Positions 57,901-64,000 of a stretch of 64,000 nt of DNA are shown here, piece by piece. The DNA lies in the IMG/VR virus record IMGVR_UViG_3300047551_002099, positions 1 through 64,000 of that record; one strand, given 5' to 3'. Every line of letters begins with the position of its first letter. Within the stretch, counting starts at the first letter, position 1. The position numbers were made by a program, and so were the translations under genes. The stretch is from a virus. The notes beneath the pieces are model-generated. The model searched no databases and was not told where the DNA came from. It saw only the letters and a list, made by a program, of their open reading frames with translations.

Positions 57901-60900
57901 GGCGTTGGGCCTAACAGCACTACAAATGATCGCTACAGGACGAACCAACCCGATGCTACTGATAACTGGGTTTAAAGATTCTGTGCTCACCTACGTTGGT
58001 GTTAAAACAGCTTTACAGTCTGCCATTGGTAAGAAGCGCGCGGTGAATGTTTTACTCAACAAAGGCAATACTGTTACAGGTGCTGTACCTGATCCGACAG
58101 GAGCGTCTAACATTCGCGCTGCTGGTGTTAGTAAAGAAGACGAAGAAAGTAATATCGTCAGTGACTACTTTACTAACCAGTTTATGCTGACTACAGCCCT
58201 GCCCAGACTGGTGCCGACGTTGGTTGGAGCAGGGTTGTCGATGTGGCTTAACCGGCGGGCTTGGAAACATATGAAGGGTGCTACAGCAAAAGAGGCTCCT
58301 AAAGTTGAAGTTGTAGAACCTACTCAGTTACCCGTAGAGCCTGAAATTGTAACGCCTAAACCCCCGGGTGGAACAGCTAGCAAAACGATAACTACGACTG
58401 TACATGGTGAGCCTGGTGTCACTGTTGGGCCTAGTGAACCATTAAAACCCGTTAGTACTGAAGCAGTAGTCGAGCCTGTGAAACCGGTTCAACCTACGCC
58501 TCCAGCGCCCACCGCCAGTCCTAAACCACCGCAAATAACACCTACGGTTGAGCCAGTCGTTTCTGCTGAGCCGCCGCCGGTCGCTAGCAGACAGGTTATT
58601 AGTAAAGTAAATCCTGACGTAATTACGTCTTCGGGTGAATCTGGTTCGGTTGGCTTGGAAGAGCAAACACAAAATCTTTTGAACCAATTGAGGCAACAAG
58701 ACTCTAACCCTACTGGAATTAATAAATCTAAAGCTGCTCTTAACACAATTAATAACACACCGGTAGAGACAAGACAAACTGTGGCTCAAGTGACTATACA
58801 ACGAAGCGTCCACAGCACCGAAATGGATTCTTTCATATTAGACACGCCTGACCAAACTAAAATAGAAAAGCTTGTCAATCAAATGCGGCAAGTGCAGACG
58901 GCGTTTAATTCCCTTTCTGGACAGCTAGAACCAGTTATAAGACAAAAGACTGGAAAAGATGCTGCTCAAGGAGTCATAGATGTTTGGCAAAAACGAATTG
59001 ACCAGCTCGTTGAAAAAATTAGCGCTAGCACTACCAATTATGACGCGCTTACTACATATTCCCGCTTCTTAATTGAACTAGAAGGGTCGTTCTTTATGGA
59101 AGGCAACGACCATTTTTCACCTTTACATCAAGGTAAAATTGGTGGGCCTGTCAGTGGTTTTGGTCAGGCGAATCTAGCTTTACTTCAATCCGCCTTAAAG
59201 GCTCCGTTTGTTCAATCTCAACAACTTGCTTTTGACTTATACGGCTTATCCCCAACGCAAGACTTTACCCCCGGCATGCCTATGCCAAATGATACTATGG
59301 GGCTATGGGTATTTGGTTATGTGGAAGGTTCTGGAGTTGATGGGTCAGGCAAACGTGATGGGGGCGTTCGTTGGAATAGCGAAGCTGGAACGAGCAGTAA
59401 TTTTGTTACCTTATTAAATAGAGGGTATCATATCAACTTGTATCCAATTATTCCCGCCGAAGTTGTGACGACTAAGCCAATATCAGCACCTGATATTAAG
59501 CCCGCTCGGCCAGGGCAAAGTCGTAGGCTAAAGCGTAATTATATCTCTCCGCGAGGAGTCAAGATTAATAAATATAGAGACCCTGACTCTTTTAGACAGC
59601 AACAAGCTTCAGAGGCACAATCTTTAAGCTCGGAGAAATTACAGGCCAATCGTTTAAACAGCGCATCGAGTGGTAGTGTTAATGCTAACTCTATTAATAA
59701 GACCTATTTAGAAACATATAAAGAGTCAAAACGGCAGGCCCTTTCAACTGCTAAAACATTTGTTTCTACTTTAAGCAACAACGAGCTTACTGATTTCATT
59801 GAAGATATGAAGTCTTCAGTTGAAGAACTTCGGTCTAAGGGACTTAGCAACCTCAGCTCTGACGAAGTAAACACCTATGGTCTATATAGCGGTAATCTTC
59901 AGGCTGCTCAACTAGACCAGCGACGACGTCAACAATTGAAGCCAAAGTCTCAAGCTGTTGAAATATTTAAGCATATTAGAAATAGTGTTACACAGGATGC
60001 TTTTAATTATGTAATCACTCTAAACGACAGTGATTTGGATTCTTTTATTGACGAGACTCAAGCTAAAGTGTCTCAGCTGCAGCAAAAAGGCTTTAATGCC
60101 TTTACGTTAGAAGAAGCAGCAGACTACGGTATGGAGGTTGGTAGGTTGCGTGTGGCTAAAGCTGCAAAAACTCATAGGTCTTTGGAAGACAATACTAGTT
60201 CTACTAAGTCAAGCAGTAAGCAAGTTATTAACAAAGTAACTAATCCTGAACCAACGCCTGCCCCTACTGTAACCACGCCGCCAGCCCCTGAGCCTATAGG
60301 GCCTGGTAAAATTGAAACTGTTGCTTCAGCACCGGAGATTACACCTAAGCCTTTAGAACAACCTACTCCGCCAATGTTGATGGATATGGTCTACGGCAAG
60401 GCTAAAGAAAGCGTCACGGGCGTCATCAGCAAAGCTAAGGAGATTGGGCAACCCTTCGTGTCTAAAGTGGGTCAAGTCGCCCGGGGTACCGCCAACCAGG
60501 CTTGGGACGGCTGGACTATTTTCGACCGCTTAGAAGGTGTAGACGCCCGCTTTGGTAACCAAGGTATCGGCGGTGGTGCCGGTTTTTGGACTCGCTTTGG
60601 TCAAAGCGCTAAGTATGAACTCAGCGGTAGAGGGATTGTTGAAGGTGGTTTCGGGATTGGTCGGAACGCTCAAACTGGCAAGGTTGGTATCCAAGGCAAA
60701 GGCGGCGCGATGGCAGTGGCTGGGATGGGGCTACAACTAGCCGACGACATCTTAACCTTAGACTGGAGCCGCAAGAACTTTGCGAAGTCGTTAGGTACGG
60801 TAGCGAAGAACCAAGCGACGTCCTTGGCGGCTGGGGTGGCCTTCGGGTTGGCTACTGCTGGTCTGGGGGCCTTAGCGCTGTCTTCTGTCCCGGCGTTAGC

Positions 60901-63900
60901 GGCTTTAGGAGTTGTCGGTAGCGCTGCATTAATGGGTTACGGAATCTACTCGCTAGCTGACCAAGGCTTCAAGGTTGGGGGTAAAGCCTGGGAGAAATTC
61001 GTCCTGAAGCGGAAGCGGACGGTAGAAGAACAGAAAGCCTATGAGCAACAAAGCCAAGTGTTATCAATGGGCTTTGGCGTTGGGACTTTTGTCTATGCTG
61101 GCTACAACCAAATTAAGAGTCTTCAGGGGGCTCGTCAAGCGGCTAGCGTAGTCAACCAAGCACCGGTCGTTCCGACTGTTCCCGTTCGCCAGGCAGTAGA
61201 TGTAATAGATGATGTCGCTCCGAGAGCCCCCGTCAGCCCGGCTAGAAGTGGGGCAGTGCTAAAGACCGCTGTACCGGCTGCGGTAGCCACCCCTAAACCG
61301 AATATGCTTGGAGCCACTGGCAAGAGCTTTGCGCGTAATCTAAACCCTCGAAGCTTAGTTAAGAACCCTCTAGCTTGGCTGACTGTCGCAGAAGCCGGTA
61401 TAGGGGCGGTAGATGATATGTACGTTAAGAAGAAGTCTTGGCAAAAGACGTTAGTCAACCGGGGCGGACAGCTAGCCTTCGGTTTGTTAGCTTCTGCGGC
61501 AGTAGGGACAGCAATGGGGGCTCTGGTCGCCCTCGGTGTAATTACAATGCCGGCATGGTTAACTACCGCGTTAGTTATCGGTGGGTTAGCCGCAACAGCT
61601 TGGGCAGTCGCTCCTCAGGTGGCTAGTATCTACGGCAAGGTTAAAGAAGACTTCTCGAGTCAGCTAGAGGATAGTAAGACTATCGCTAGCAGAATGGACC
61701 TTAATTCTAGAGAGCAAGCTTCGGCTCGTATCTCTAGTAGCGTAGCGCTCCGGTCGGATGCGACGACCTCTATTAAAGTAAACGCCCGCGCTAGCAGAGA
61801 TTTTGTTGGGTACGGCGATCGCCGAGGTGCTAATAAAGAGTTAGACTTACTTGGCTCGCCAGTAGCTGAATTTTCCCCTATTCCACACGTTCCGCTGCCC
61901 TCCTCACAGCAAGTTATTAATCAGGTTAATAAACCTAATAGAACTACACCTGCTGTAGTCCCAATTAAACCACGCAGCCAGCAAAATATAACTTTTATAC
62001 ATAAAGAGTCTATCTCTGACTCTGACGTACAAGGTTATCTTGTCGGCAAAACGGTAACTAGGGATTTCGATAATATTACTTATGACAACTCCGGATTTAA
62101 TACTGCTTTGTACGAGGGCGCTCGCTACAGAAAAGGTTCTATTTCTGGTGCCGTTTATTTAGGTCCATTAGGAGTCAACAGTAGTAATGCTAAAGGAGAG
62201 GGTTTTGCTAGGTATTACGATAAAGATTCTAAGTATCAGTTTGAGGTTGATACTAAAACCAATAAGATATTTAAGATATTCCCTTCTGGCTCGAAGAAAA
62301 CATTATCTTTACCTACTGGGGTGGAGTTTATACAGACTACGGAACCTGGTGTTACTAATACAAGAAGAATTATAGAAGAGATAAATAATAGCAACCGGCG
62401 TGTTGTCGGCATTATCGGACATGGATTTTTAACGACAGGCTATTCAACCTACCGGCAGAAGGATGGTTCTTATAAAGAGGCTCGTATTGGTAAAGAGGAA
62501 GCTTTACGTATGAGTGGTGTTTACGTTGACGCTAAAGGTGTGACAAATATAGTTCACGGGTTAACAGAAGAGAAGCTGGCTCAGCTTAAAAGAGATAAAG
62601 TCAAGTCGGTAAGTTTATTCGGTATAAAGCCTGTAGAGAGCGGTAAACATAGGTATAACCGAGCGTTCCTGGTAACTAGTAAAAAAGGTGAAGTCCAATA
62701 CGTTTACTTACCGCAAGAAGTTAGACACGAAGATACCCGGAAATACATTAAAAAACAAGTTCCTAACTACAAGGATATTGTTCAGTTTGATGGTGATACC
62801 TTTGCTGGCTATAGTTTAACTGATCCTAAGACAGGTAAGGCAGTACCAGAATCTAGGGGTAAAGTTCCTTATATGTGGGCTCAACCTATATTTCTTACAG
62901 TTCCAGATTCTTCTGTCCGTAAGAAAGATAGTTCTTCTAAGGACAACTCTTTAATAAGAGAAGCCGCTGCTAATAGAATAGGAGAGCTTAAGTCAGAGAT
63001 GACGGAAGAAAAGCTAATACAAAAAGGTTACACAGGCACTAAATTAGAGGCGGTTAAAGTGCTTCAGGGGTTGGATTCAGACCTCGCCGCGGGTATTGCT
63101 TATCTTTACGGTGACGTGGCTAGAGTCAATAAAGCTGATTTACTTAACCCAGATATTCTAAATGAGGCTTTAGGTAAGCCGTTAGCCTCTATGTTTTCTA
63201 GGGGGGCACAAAAAGTCTGGACGAGTGGAAAAGAATGGCTTTCCGGTGTAGGTCAATCTCTAACTAACTCTTTAACAAGGGCACCTATTATCGGAGACCT
63301 ATTCTTTACACCCGCTGCTAAAGCTGGAGAAATCCCTTACGACTTAATGAGCCAGCGCCAACGTCAAGAGGCAGTTGACAAGGAAGTCAAGCGGCGTTCT
63401 GCTGGCAGTCAATATAACCTGAAAGCTATCCAAGGTAAAGAACAGAAAGTTGCTAAGCAGATAGAACGCCCGCGGGCTTGGTGGCGGTCGGAGGACGAAG
63501 AAGTACCGTGGTGGCAGAAACTCTTTAATTTAGCCGCCGGGGCTGTCAGTGTGACTATCAGTGGTATCGGTAGTCTTTTAAAAAGAACTTGGAACTTCCT
63601 TTACAAAACTGGGGCTTCTATCAGTCAAGGTCTTTCCCAAGCTTTGGGAGGGGTTGCCGGTGAGGTAATGGGCCCTGCTGGGATGATAATGCCAGTTATG
63701 AGTGCTTACCAACCTAACCTTACGCCTGAGTTTAGAGAAGCCATTAACAAGACAGCGGCAAATATCGGCATACCGGCTGAGTGGTTAATTGGTATTATGG
63801 CTTTTGAAACTGATGGTACGTTTAATCCAGCTGAGCCCAACAAGATGGGTAGTGGCGCGACCGGACTAATTCAGTTTACGCCTGCAACGGCACGTAATAT

Positions 63901-64000
63901 GTTCGGTAAATCGACAGCGGAGATGGCTAAGATGAGCCAAATTGAGCAGTTAAAGTATGTAGAAAAGTACTTTAAAGCTCAAGTCGGTAAGAAAAAGTTA
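45968..64000 (+). CDS. Giant tail protein with lytic transglycosylase-like domain (partial, runs off right edge)
   Basis: The frame from the ATG at 45968 (MIQYETSVDGRLKF) stays open to the last base: 6,011 codons with no stop. Residues 1-600 are globular and unrecognised. From about 650 to 4,070, Ala/Gly-rich hydrophobic segments recur (for example AAAAGFFVGGHLLP, GALLGASAALIGSQL, IVGATLMAGSALVLGASF, VALGAAVAGGVAL) between charged helices, as in tape measure proteins. Pro-rich linkers lie near 4,110-4,215, 4,750-4,800 and 5,290-5,335. Each holds the motif SxQVIxxV. Helical repeats and more hydrophobic helices lie between them. Near the edge PAEWLIGIMAFET (E5947 as likely catalytic acid) followed by GSGATGLIQFTPATA matches lysozyme-like transglycosylase domains of phage tails. 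Tape measure or multifunctional injected protein are the main options. Full length is unknown. Confidence 0.88.
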   Translation, partial: MIQYETSVDGRLKFTLNDQYREIARQESGGNMSLRGTTNREQSPYGVVAYKHDTRKYSDFVQGLENLDVIQFAAPFNNVQKSLSSQPNIATNILESAYENIGLVQRMFPSEVGMLMRTGKLKSLLHDQTYFKSTVQQPIGFYDQQETVIKNQYQASRHQNKDGSNPLIIGHDPLELQHAKSTEGLYSKERYQQIKEEFAAKGLKEPVPTGKAQFTGAMFTDLAVGGLSLSGSGGVLGQYEDYSIGFENPTIVDWISEFRKTGLEKEYFVRESEAARGVKVTGNLSIYEERNKQLRDVAEILKIVDPKGEKGLAQITVGSPSMDWNEFARDSSSKDARQKQSVGTFIKLLQETAKYGSKNVLIMDPSRINIPENEQRRLKRSTYIGKSIRGKAQHSNTMGITMRPITGLTPEQTKLLEAKGLLEKAKTGVHTLNVGNARPTGNYSINQEIIIDMNKADAATRAGAAFIEANIAASHVAFLPRRDIAKEGIAGSMLQQFYMPTFKDSQKSGFTQEGLLPNMPLSMPQSFFRYFKPGTRTHIYSDRYRALTGKYATGLQGDVLRELDAKLSDPGPGNQINYFLRQRDLYEPGKGIIGTAAATVGRFIDTATGFYTMQAIKARESGQLGGSLRELYEKRQYDPYDQTENRGFFENLLTKTAGTLSATTTAMAAYFGVTHAYTMARAQIEQVGVDYVLESIARGHTEGVKSLFITQLLDPSHQELILGASTIYNADIPHLTVRNTGTAMEAYFNLTVNRSLQALQHTQYAGIITDEMIEAVASSDTFGDFVITDSNVTRLNSQIMGDSFEAVMDPTSNKRTMAAVVTRKLSQKLAALPEGAVISESTITPLIDDIYKEMGIDRQSGLIDLGRGTDSLDIKRGTQPAGFSNLAGVRRMDSSNLQHMFLPLLDDMVFDKGAKKYQSAKQNLLRLAQSTPALTYKNTANNIAAASDLRIYNYGYERMRQLAEVFDELATHLPANPLMWIKPIREVFAGSPTTGATTEQTIEHGAITTTRASFKDLIGPGFTGLINIQGEIVREVGRSMKVGLTQQLKDKFELLQTSRAVERSEADLVKQVARHGDVESFINTIWGNDVGDSMFLGHVNRQRRYNQLLRNQRKDYDELLNADTANPAFSGLRKALLGVGTVMIVDRLFDAYVLRPQGVDYFDSVMSDVIGSRSPKAGSEEDAKWQSLYDTEYSNAIPSIIKYPAAAAGFFVGGHLLPSYEATDSLVYEAVSKKYGVAAVNTLMSEAAGAASDDVADALRLSPKVIRSKFGTAGALLGASAALIGSQLAVNYLSAISKPVIRGLDNLFGGRWREEESGLDVDPVKGTAASALANIVQYSVQRQSVNYQKGWGATAEDKTDVYLLNLAAQGLMQSRSKPTQMFYPFATQIASPFFQFATVAKVDPGKNIIQLNTGFQLFPLLGAGLMLPSPITPKVQYTAPLSNRAIANYLKNYPEGIIMPGQPSTMAQHQETEAFVNMQELSKTGSMLLGGGVNLSFDGKPLVYMAMLGAASEFAKSGVDRFLAYKAEEQKWLYEKRQPLYRELQNYETLFHAGRVGLDTLDRVSRAAYSLSVIMPNYLAKAGSAFLGASGGTMHQLGPFARKAAPFALAFGLLGASFRLNDKAMESELPNYSRLQTMFKQKQYEGLTHEMIKADAINIGQVFVGTGLLGTTILSTGAFESARSFGNAYNIVEAGGPSTYIQRQKHKLYSMWLEHLQNQGEVLMPSLEGQTVTSLSKRSVATAEQALGVYGEINQAVGRAGQMQRRHLMKAASQIDLPLIRTAPTRLAMAARRVAPVMVGALAVAQVLATTEGFKDSPWLSLLKNFTSTGSSEYSSEQRAMLTKLGINQPRYQPKNLGDAFNNVRDYVVSSALLPFGGNTFGVYQDNPNPFSPIIGPLGLSLGSEDEARVYSQSQSVAADISGSLYLMPAMTNELANAMNLGPLLSYAKKLEKRPGAASLAKALIRGAGLRTKAAKFKGGPSQSDMQAVSSPELQMALTRRYDRLRNLSWQTSGELMMDVIGEFQRSGRIISDYRDGRIDGTPLNKTTAADTMIYDTLGKMRIVPIGSDGSFRLPKKTTERDLLKFIRTMTAQGAGFGEGVRLEASEDPADIMYGRSQDRGGIPVLSYFGGLFNYAFNSFYDKDTDLLTPDSSNIVGATLMAGSALVLGASFIGTSVSTVIQLAGSLAALSEYGTISDAKTSVRDLRMSVVKKLKQSSFALSSGGGPAIIRPRAHGYSRVLTPAHDIAEETLEQINLKFTGNTAFNRYTSGNALETIVTEEFGNVSRKLANQYSTVESLSDFIVQEVDVLNAQLGDQLNVVVGGESKSIASIFTPGSEAIQGIDSKALTEINQILVSGKHKQTQALEIERVLLNSFHRNLGLITAEGQFVNDGKLPAHQQSAKTQYAKEAAKQAVEQQAAALTGEVTPTYDPSIGFLRSKIQEKGYSGLIAEGTGGALRAAGELINLKAYYEVLSYTAAMGTTDQFERRRASQAAAQNTVQAFGLIIPMQYALGAVRRHPAIAMTVALGAAVAGGVALQNKGFRRFLEKTTRPVFSFLDTYAYKPAVQGLAGMYEGLAKFTPLPQLLRPVTAIFDPIFSGMRRAVQDDPALSMLANFFVPEGVEDFYRRNALLKTRMTPWGDSYEMYSKAEVGQYRAARLTAKRRRARTAQAGIDEDLLHPFLMGRSADVQSISLFEERYLGGDGRIMEQFQTERLTSNLMMMAIRRRQGLVDQHVGGSYMRQPYYKENVHHHFATVAALGTYSYAQTGDVFSAPVNQATRGLEKLYNLHAEIMNRLGPEAGPIIKRTLAGAALGYLAGAQFSHFGETEDERRRNAAIGGLAGSAIGGSTTLFLGPHFAARTEYILSRLGRNPFFRGIAGKAVAFGSAVGNVAKATFKGLGAFANKSFPYASFWGLSTAATYSNYDAAVNWVDGEDPAKKHPLYNPWVKLGISTGVGAVVTLAGYGAAGSQFTSGALAAGIGKSAAALGTAGGYGANWLLSSFLINFMLSNPYTGAAPRALAKTIYDRFGLGRDEDFGNFYNTGVLTSAAVVGSVTPWLSQKTHEDYITRLQRQLGYTDVDADGRAQRAVAELDELKRVLAAVEGTSGAVVAASPESKLQQLGIAPLVGPYNHEYVDEVIQQGIAEKRGRMSLVESLIDAQVQRGFLHNTLRSTKGILKATGHIGTLGFGYVLKGLAKTRRNLGLGFTIMGAGTAGGYLFSQLTANDTDSGAQLETTVSTLGGTYIAAGLYGAFGRHPDQVDVAGTQVIQRLTNWYTQKFGAGPDAPRYQPFRAAWRSLPRKFRRNTRYNFNRGWTWLKERFRDPRSSEAFPDGFTFGRSNFGQQFMQLKDKALPVAAFSIDVLNLYTSTSQINNLKYARSQADFMKAYSSYSSVVATTTFTSLMSLFARNASFSSFAMSTLQMSQISYAAGMRRSDYEYANAVDDPTAFQADKQKDFLMAGGVAGLSLVSAATSYARAGNQLPFQSRIAATLGRRVPFVLQGGSKFAAIADFAALPVAQTAVTGYEIQRIASDRNQKFGYSTNVATDAARNQVDLWAAFLFSVSAMALSRRPTTNSGLWFGKVIPGLTTGGVALAKDAFVPRLQYKLTERFREAGITNTYAQNVITRKAAKSASDNYWLTLGLSTAAAGAIFVLSRGRASKPMLLSLPAVTTSGVALYNYESTLSSEIEKRKAAGLGGLTKDDMVAYREWQQSGAIIPEAWKDSNQYRNWMIHRKDQQRRWDNFSANFFKSNRSFEGLGTQRIQNDWMISKDVLRANAEKMHSKALGKYESNPWATGSAVAGGGVLLGMMLRAQPHRMDGLAVGESFLDKKHIGKLAKFGIGELILPAVAVARKLSTDAEIRKLATRSLSPDVDGEIQFARASADISRMRDVVWQETLLAQMPLGGQSLLGRVTRHAVAHGIGKVIFDFNLNPMLLDLEQKEMLKYVRESRDKNLLTTERMQRALKAQANTNAGTIPALGLTALQMIATGRTNPMLLITGFKDSVLTYVGVKTALQSAIGKKRAVNVLLNKGNTVTGAVPDPTGASNIRAAGVSKEDEESNIVSDYFTNQFMLTTALPRLVPTLVGAGLSMWLNRRAWKHMKGATAKEAPKVEVVEPTQLPVEPEIVTPKPPGGTASKTITTTVHGEPGVTVGPSEPLKPVSTEAVVEPVKPVQPTPPAPTASPKPPQITPTVEPVVSAEPPPVASRQVISKVNPDVITSSGESGSVGLEEQTQNLLNQLRQQDSNPTGINKSKAALNTINNTPVETRQTVAQVTIQRSVHSTEMDSFILDTPDQTKIEKLVNQMRQVQTAFNSLSGQLEPVIRQKTGKDAAQGVIDVWQKRIDQLVEKISASTTNYDALTTYSRFLIELEGSFFMEGNDHFSPLHQGKIGGPVSGFGQANLALLQSALKAPFVQSQQLAFDLYGLSPTQDFTPGMPMPNDTMGLWVFGYVEGSGVDGSGKRDGGVRWNSEAGTSSNFVTLLNRGYHINLYPIIPAEVVTTKPISAPDIKPARPGQSRRLKRNYISPRGVKINKYRDPDSFRQQQASEAQSLSSEKLQANRLNSASSGSVNANSINKTYLETYKESKRQALSTAKTFVSTLSNNELTDFIEDMKSSVEELRSKGLSNLSSDEVNTYGLYSGNLQAAQLDQRRRQQLKPKSQAVEIFKHIRNSVTQDAFNYVITLNDSDLDSFIDETQAKVSQLQQKGFNAFTLEEAADYGMEVGRLRVAKAAKTHRSLEDNTSSTKSSSKQVINKVTNPEPTPAPTVTTPPAPEPIGPGKIETVASAPEITPKPLEQPTPPMLMDMVYGKAKESVTGVISKAKEIGQPFVSKVGQVARGTANQAWDGWTIFDRLEGVDARFGNQGIGGGAGFWTRFGQSAKYELSGRGIVEGGFGIGRNAQTGKVGIQGKGGAMAVAGMGLQLADDILTLDWSRKNFAKSLGTVAKNQATSLAAGVAFGLATAGLGALALSSVPALAALGVVGSAALMGYGIYSLADQGFKVGGKAWEKFVLKRKRTVEEQKAYEQQSQVLSMGFGVGTFVYAGYNQIKSLQGARQAASVVNQAPVVPTVPVRQAVDVIDDVAPRAPVSPARSGAVLKTAVPAAVATPKPNMLGATGKSFARNLNPRSLVKNPLAWLTVAEAGIGAVDDMYVKKKSWQKTLVNRGGQLAFGLLASAAVGTAMGALVALGVITMPAWLTTALVIGGLAATAWAVAPQVASIYGKVKEDFSSQLEDSKTIASRMDLNSREQASARISSSVALRSDATTSIKVNARASRDFVGYGDRRGANKELDLLGSPVAEFSPIPHVPLPSSQQVINQVNKPNRTTPAVVPIKPRSQQNITFIHKESISDSDVQGYLVGKTVTRDFDNITYDNSGFNTALYEGARYRKGSISGAVYLGPLGVNSSNAKGEGFARYYDKDSKYQFEVDTKTNKIFKIFPSGSKKTLSLPTGVEFIQTTEPGVTNTRRIIEEINNSNRRVVGIIGHGFLTTGYSTYRQKDGSYKEARIGKEEALRMSGVYVDAKGVTNIVHGLTEEKLAQLKRDKVKSVSLFGIKPVESGKHRYNRAFLVTSKKGEVQYVYLPQEVRHEDTRKYIKKQVPNYKDIVQFDGDTFAGYSLTDPKTGKAVPESRGKVPYMWAQPIFLTVPDSSVRKKDSSSKDNSLIREAAANRIGELKSEMTEEKLIQKGYTGTKLEAVKVLQGLDSDLAAGIAYLYGDVARVNKADLLNPDILNEALGKPLASMFSRGAQKVWTSGKEWLSGVGQSLTNSLTRAPIIGDLFFTPAAKAGEIPYDLMSQRQRQEAVDKEVKRRSAGSQYNLKAIQGKEQKVAKQIERPRAWWRSEDEEVPWWQKLFNLAAGAVSVTISGIGSLLKRTWNFLYKTGASISQGLSQALGGVAGEVMGPAGMIMPVMSAYQPNLTPEFREAINKTAANIGIPAEWLIGIMAFETDGTFNPAEPNKMGSGATGLIQFTPATARNMFGKSTAEMAKMSQIEQLKYVEKYFKAQVGKKKL

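Noticed and set aside
61814-61823. GGCGATCGCC (HIP1 octamer core) as proof of a cyanobacterial host
   Set aside because: One copy in 64 kb is compatible with chance and gives no enrichment, so host assignment stays open.

Overview
This window is the virion-structure region of a large tailed phage with a contractile tail (a myovirus). The evidence is an unbroken set of head and tail genes: Mu-like portal, Mu-like prohead protease/scaffold, lambda E-type major capsid protein, tail sheath, tail tube, hub and OB-fold spike proteins, gp25-like and J-like baseplate wedge proteins, a collagen-like fibre, a lectin-like tail-tip protein and a terminase large subunit. No tRNA, rRNA, CRISPR array, insertion sequence or integrase is visible. 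The host cannot be fixed from the sequence. Many starts lack a strong Shine-Dalgarno sequence and one HIP1 octamer (GCGATCGC) occurs, which would suit a cyanobacterial host but does not prove it.

Layout. (1) 1-10533, minus strand: a tail-assembly-chaperone-like gene with a canonical -1 slippery heptamer (GGGAAAG, as in lambda G/GT), its -1-frame extension, then a giant ORF of at least 3,072 codons running off the left edge. The giant protein carries two phospholipase-D-type HxK...GxxN half-sites near its N-terminus and coiled coil near the edge. (2) 10631-20466, plus strand: portal, a Cys-rich protein, protease/scaffold, major capsid protein, a 46-aa ORF whose last ten residues resemble the capsid C-terminus, a probable decoration protein and neck proteins. 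One minus-strand gene with a SWIM-type zinc motif (12090-12719) sits inside this block. (3) 20572-24999: an unusually long sheath (1,198 aa) and the tube. (4) 25091-38721: hub, spike and wedge. (5) 38728-43478: fibre and tip. (6) 43481-45962: terminase and a small protein. (7) 45968-64000: a second giant ORF of at least 6,011 codons that runs off the right edge, with many Ala/Gly-rich hydrophobic segments, three Pro-rich linkers sharing the motif SxQVIxxV, and a lytic-transglycosylase-like domain near the edge.

The two giant ORFs fill about 27 kb of the 64 kb. Both are open at a window edge, so their full lengths are unknown. Either could be the tape measure. Gene order (chaperone/frameshift then long gene) favours the minus-strand one, while composition and the muralytic domain favour the plus-strand one.

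The plus-strand structural genes are packed tightly, often with one-base stop/start overlaps, and no gene-free stretch exceeds about 110 bases. The visible regulatory candidates are two divergent intergenic gaps, three terminator-like hairpins and a 15-bp palindrome (CACGAACNGTTCGTG) present three times. Functional names rest on motifs, composition and gene order read by eye; no database search was run.
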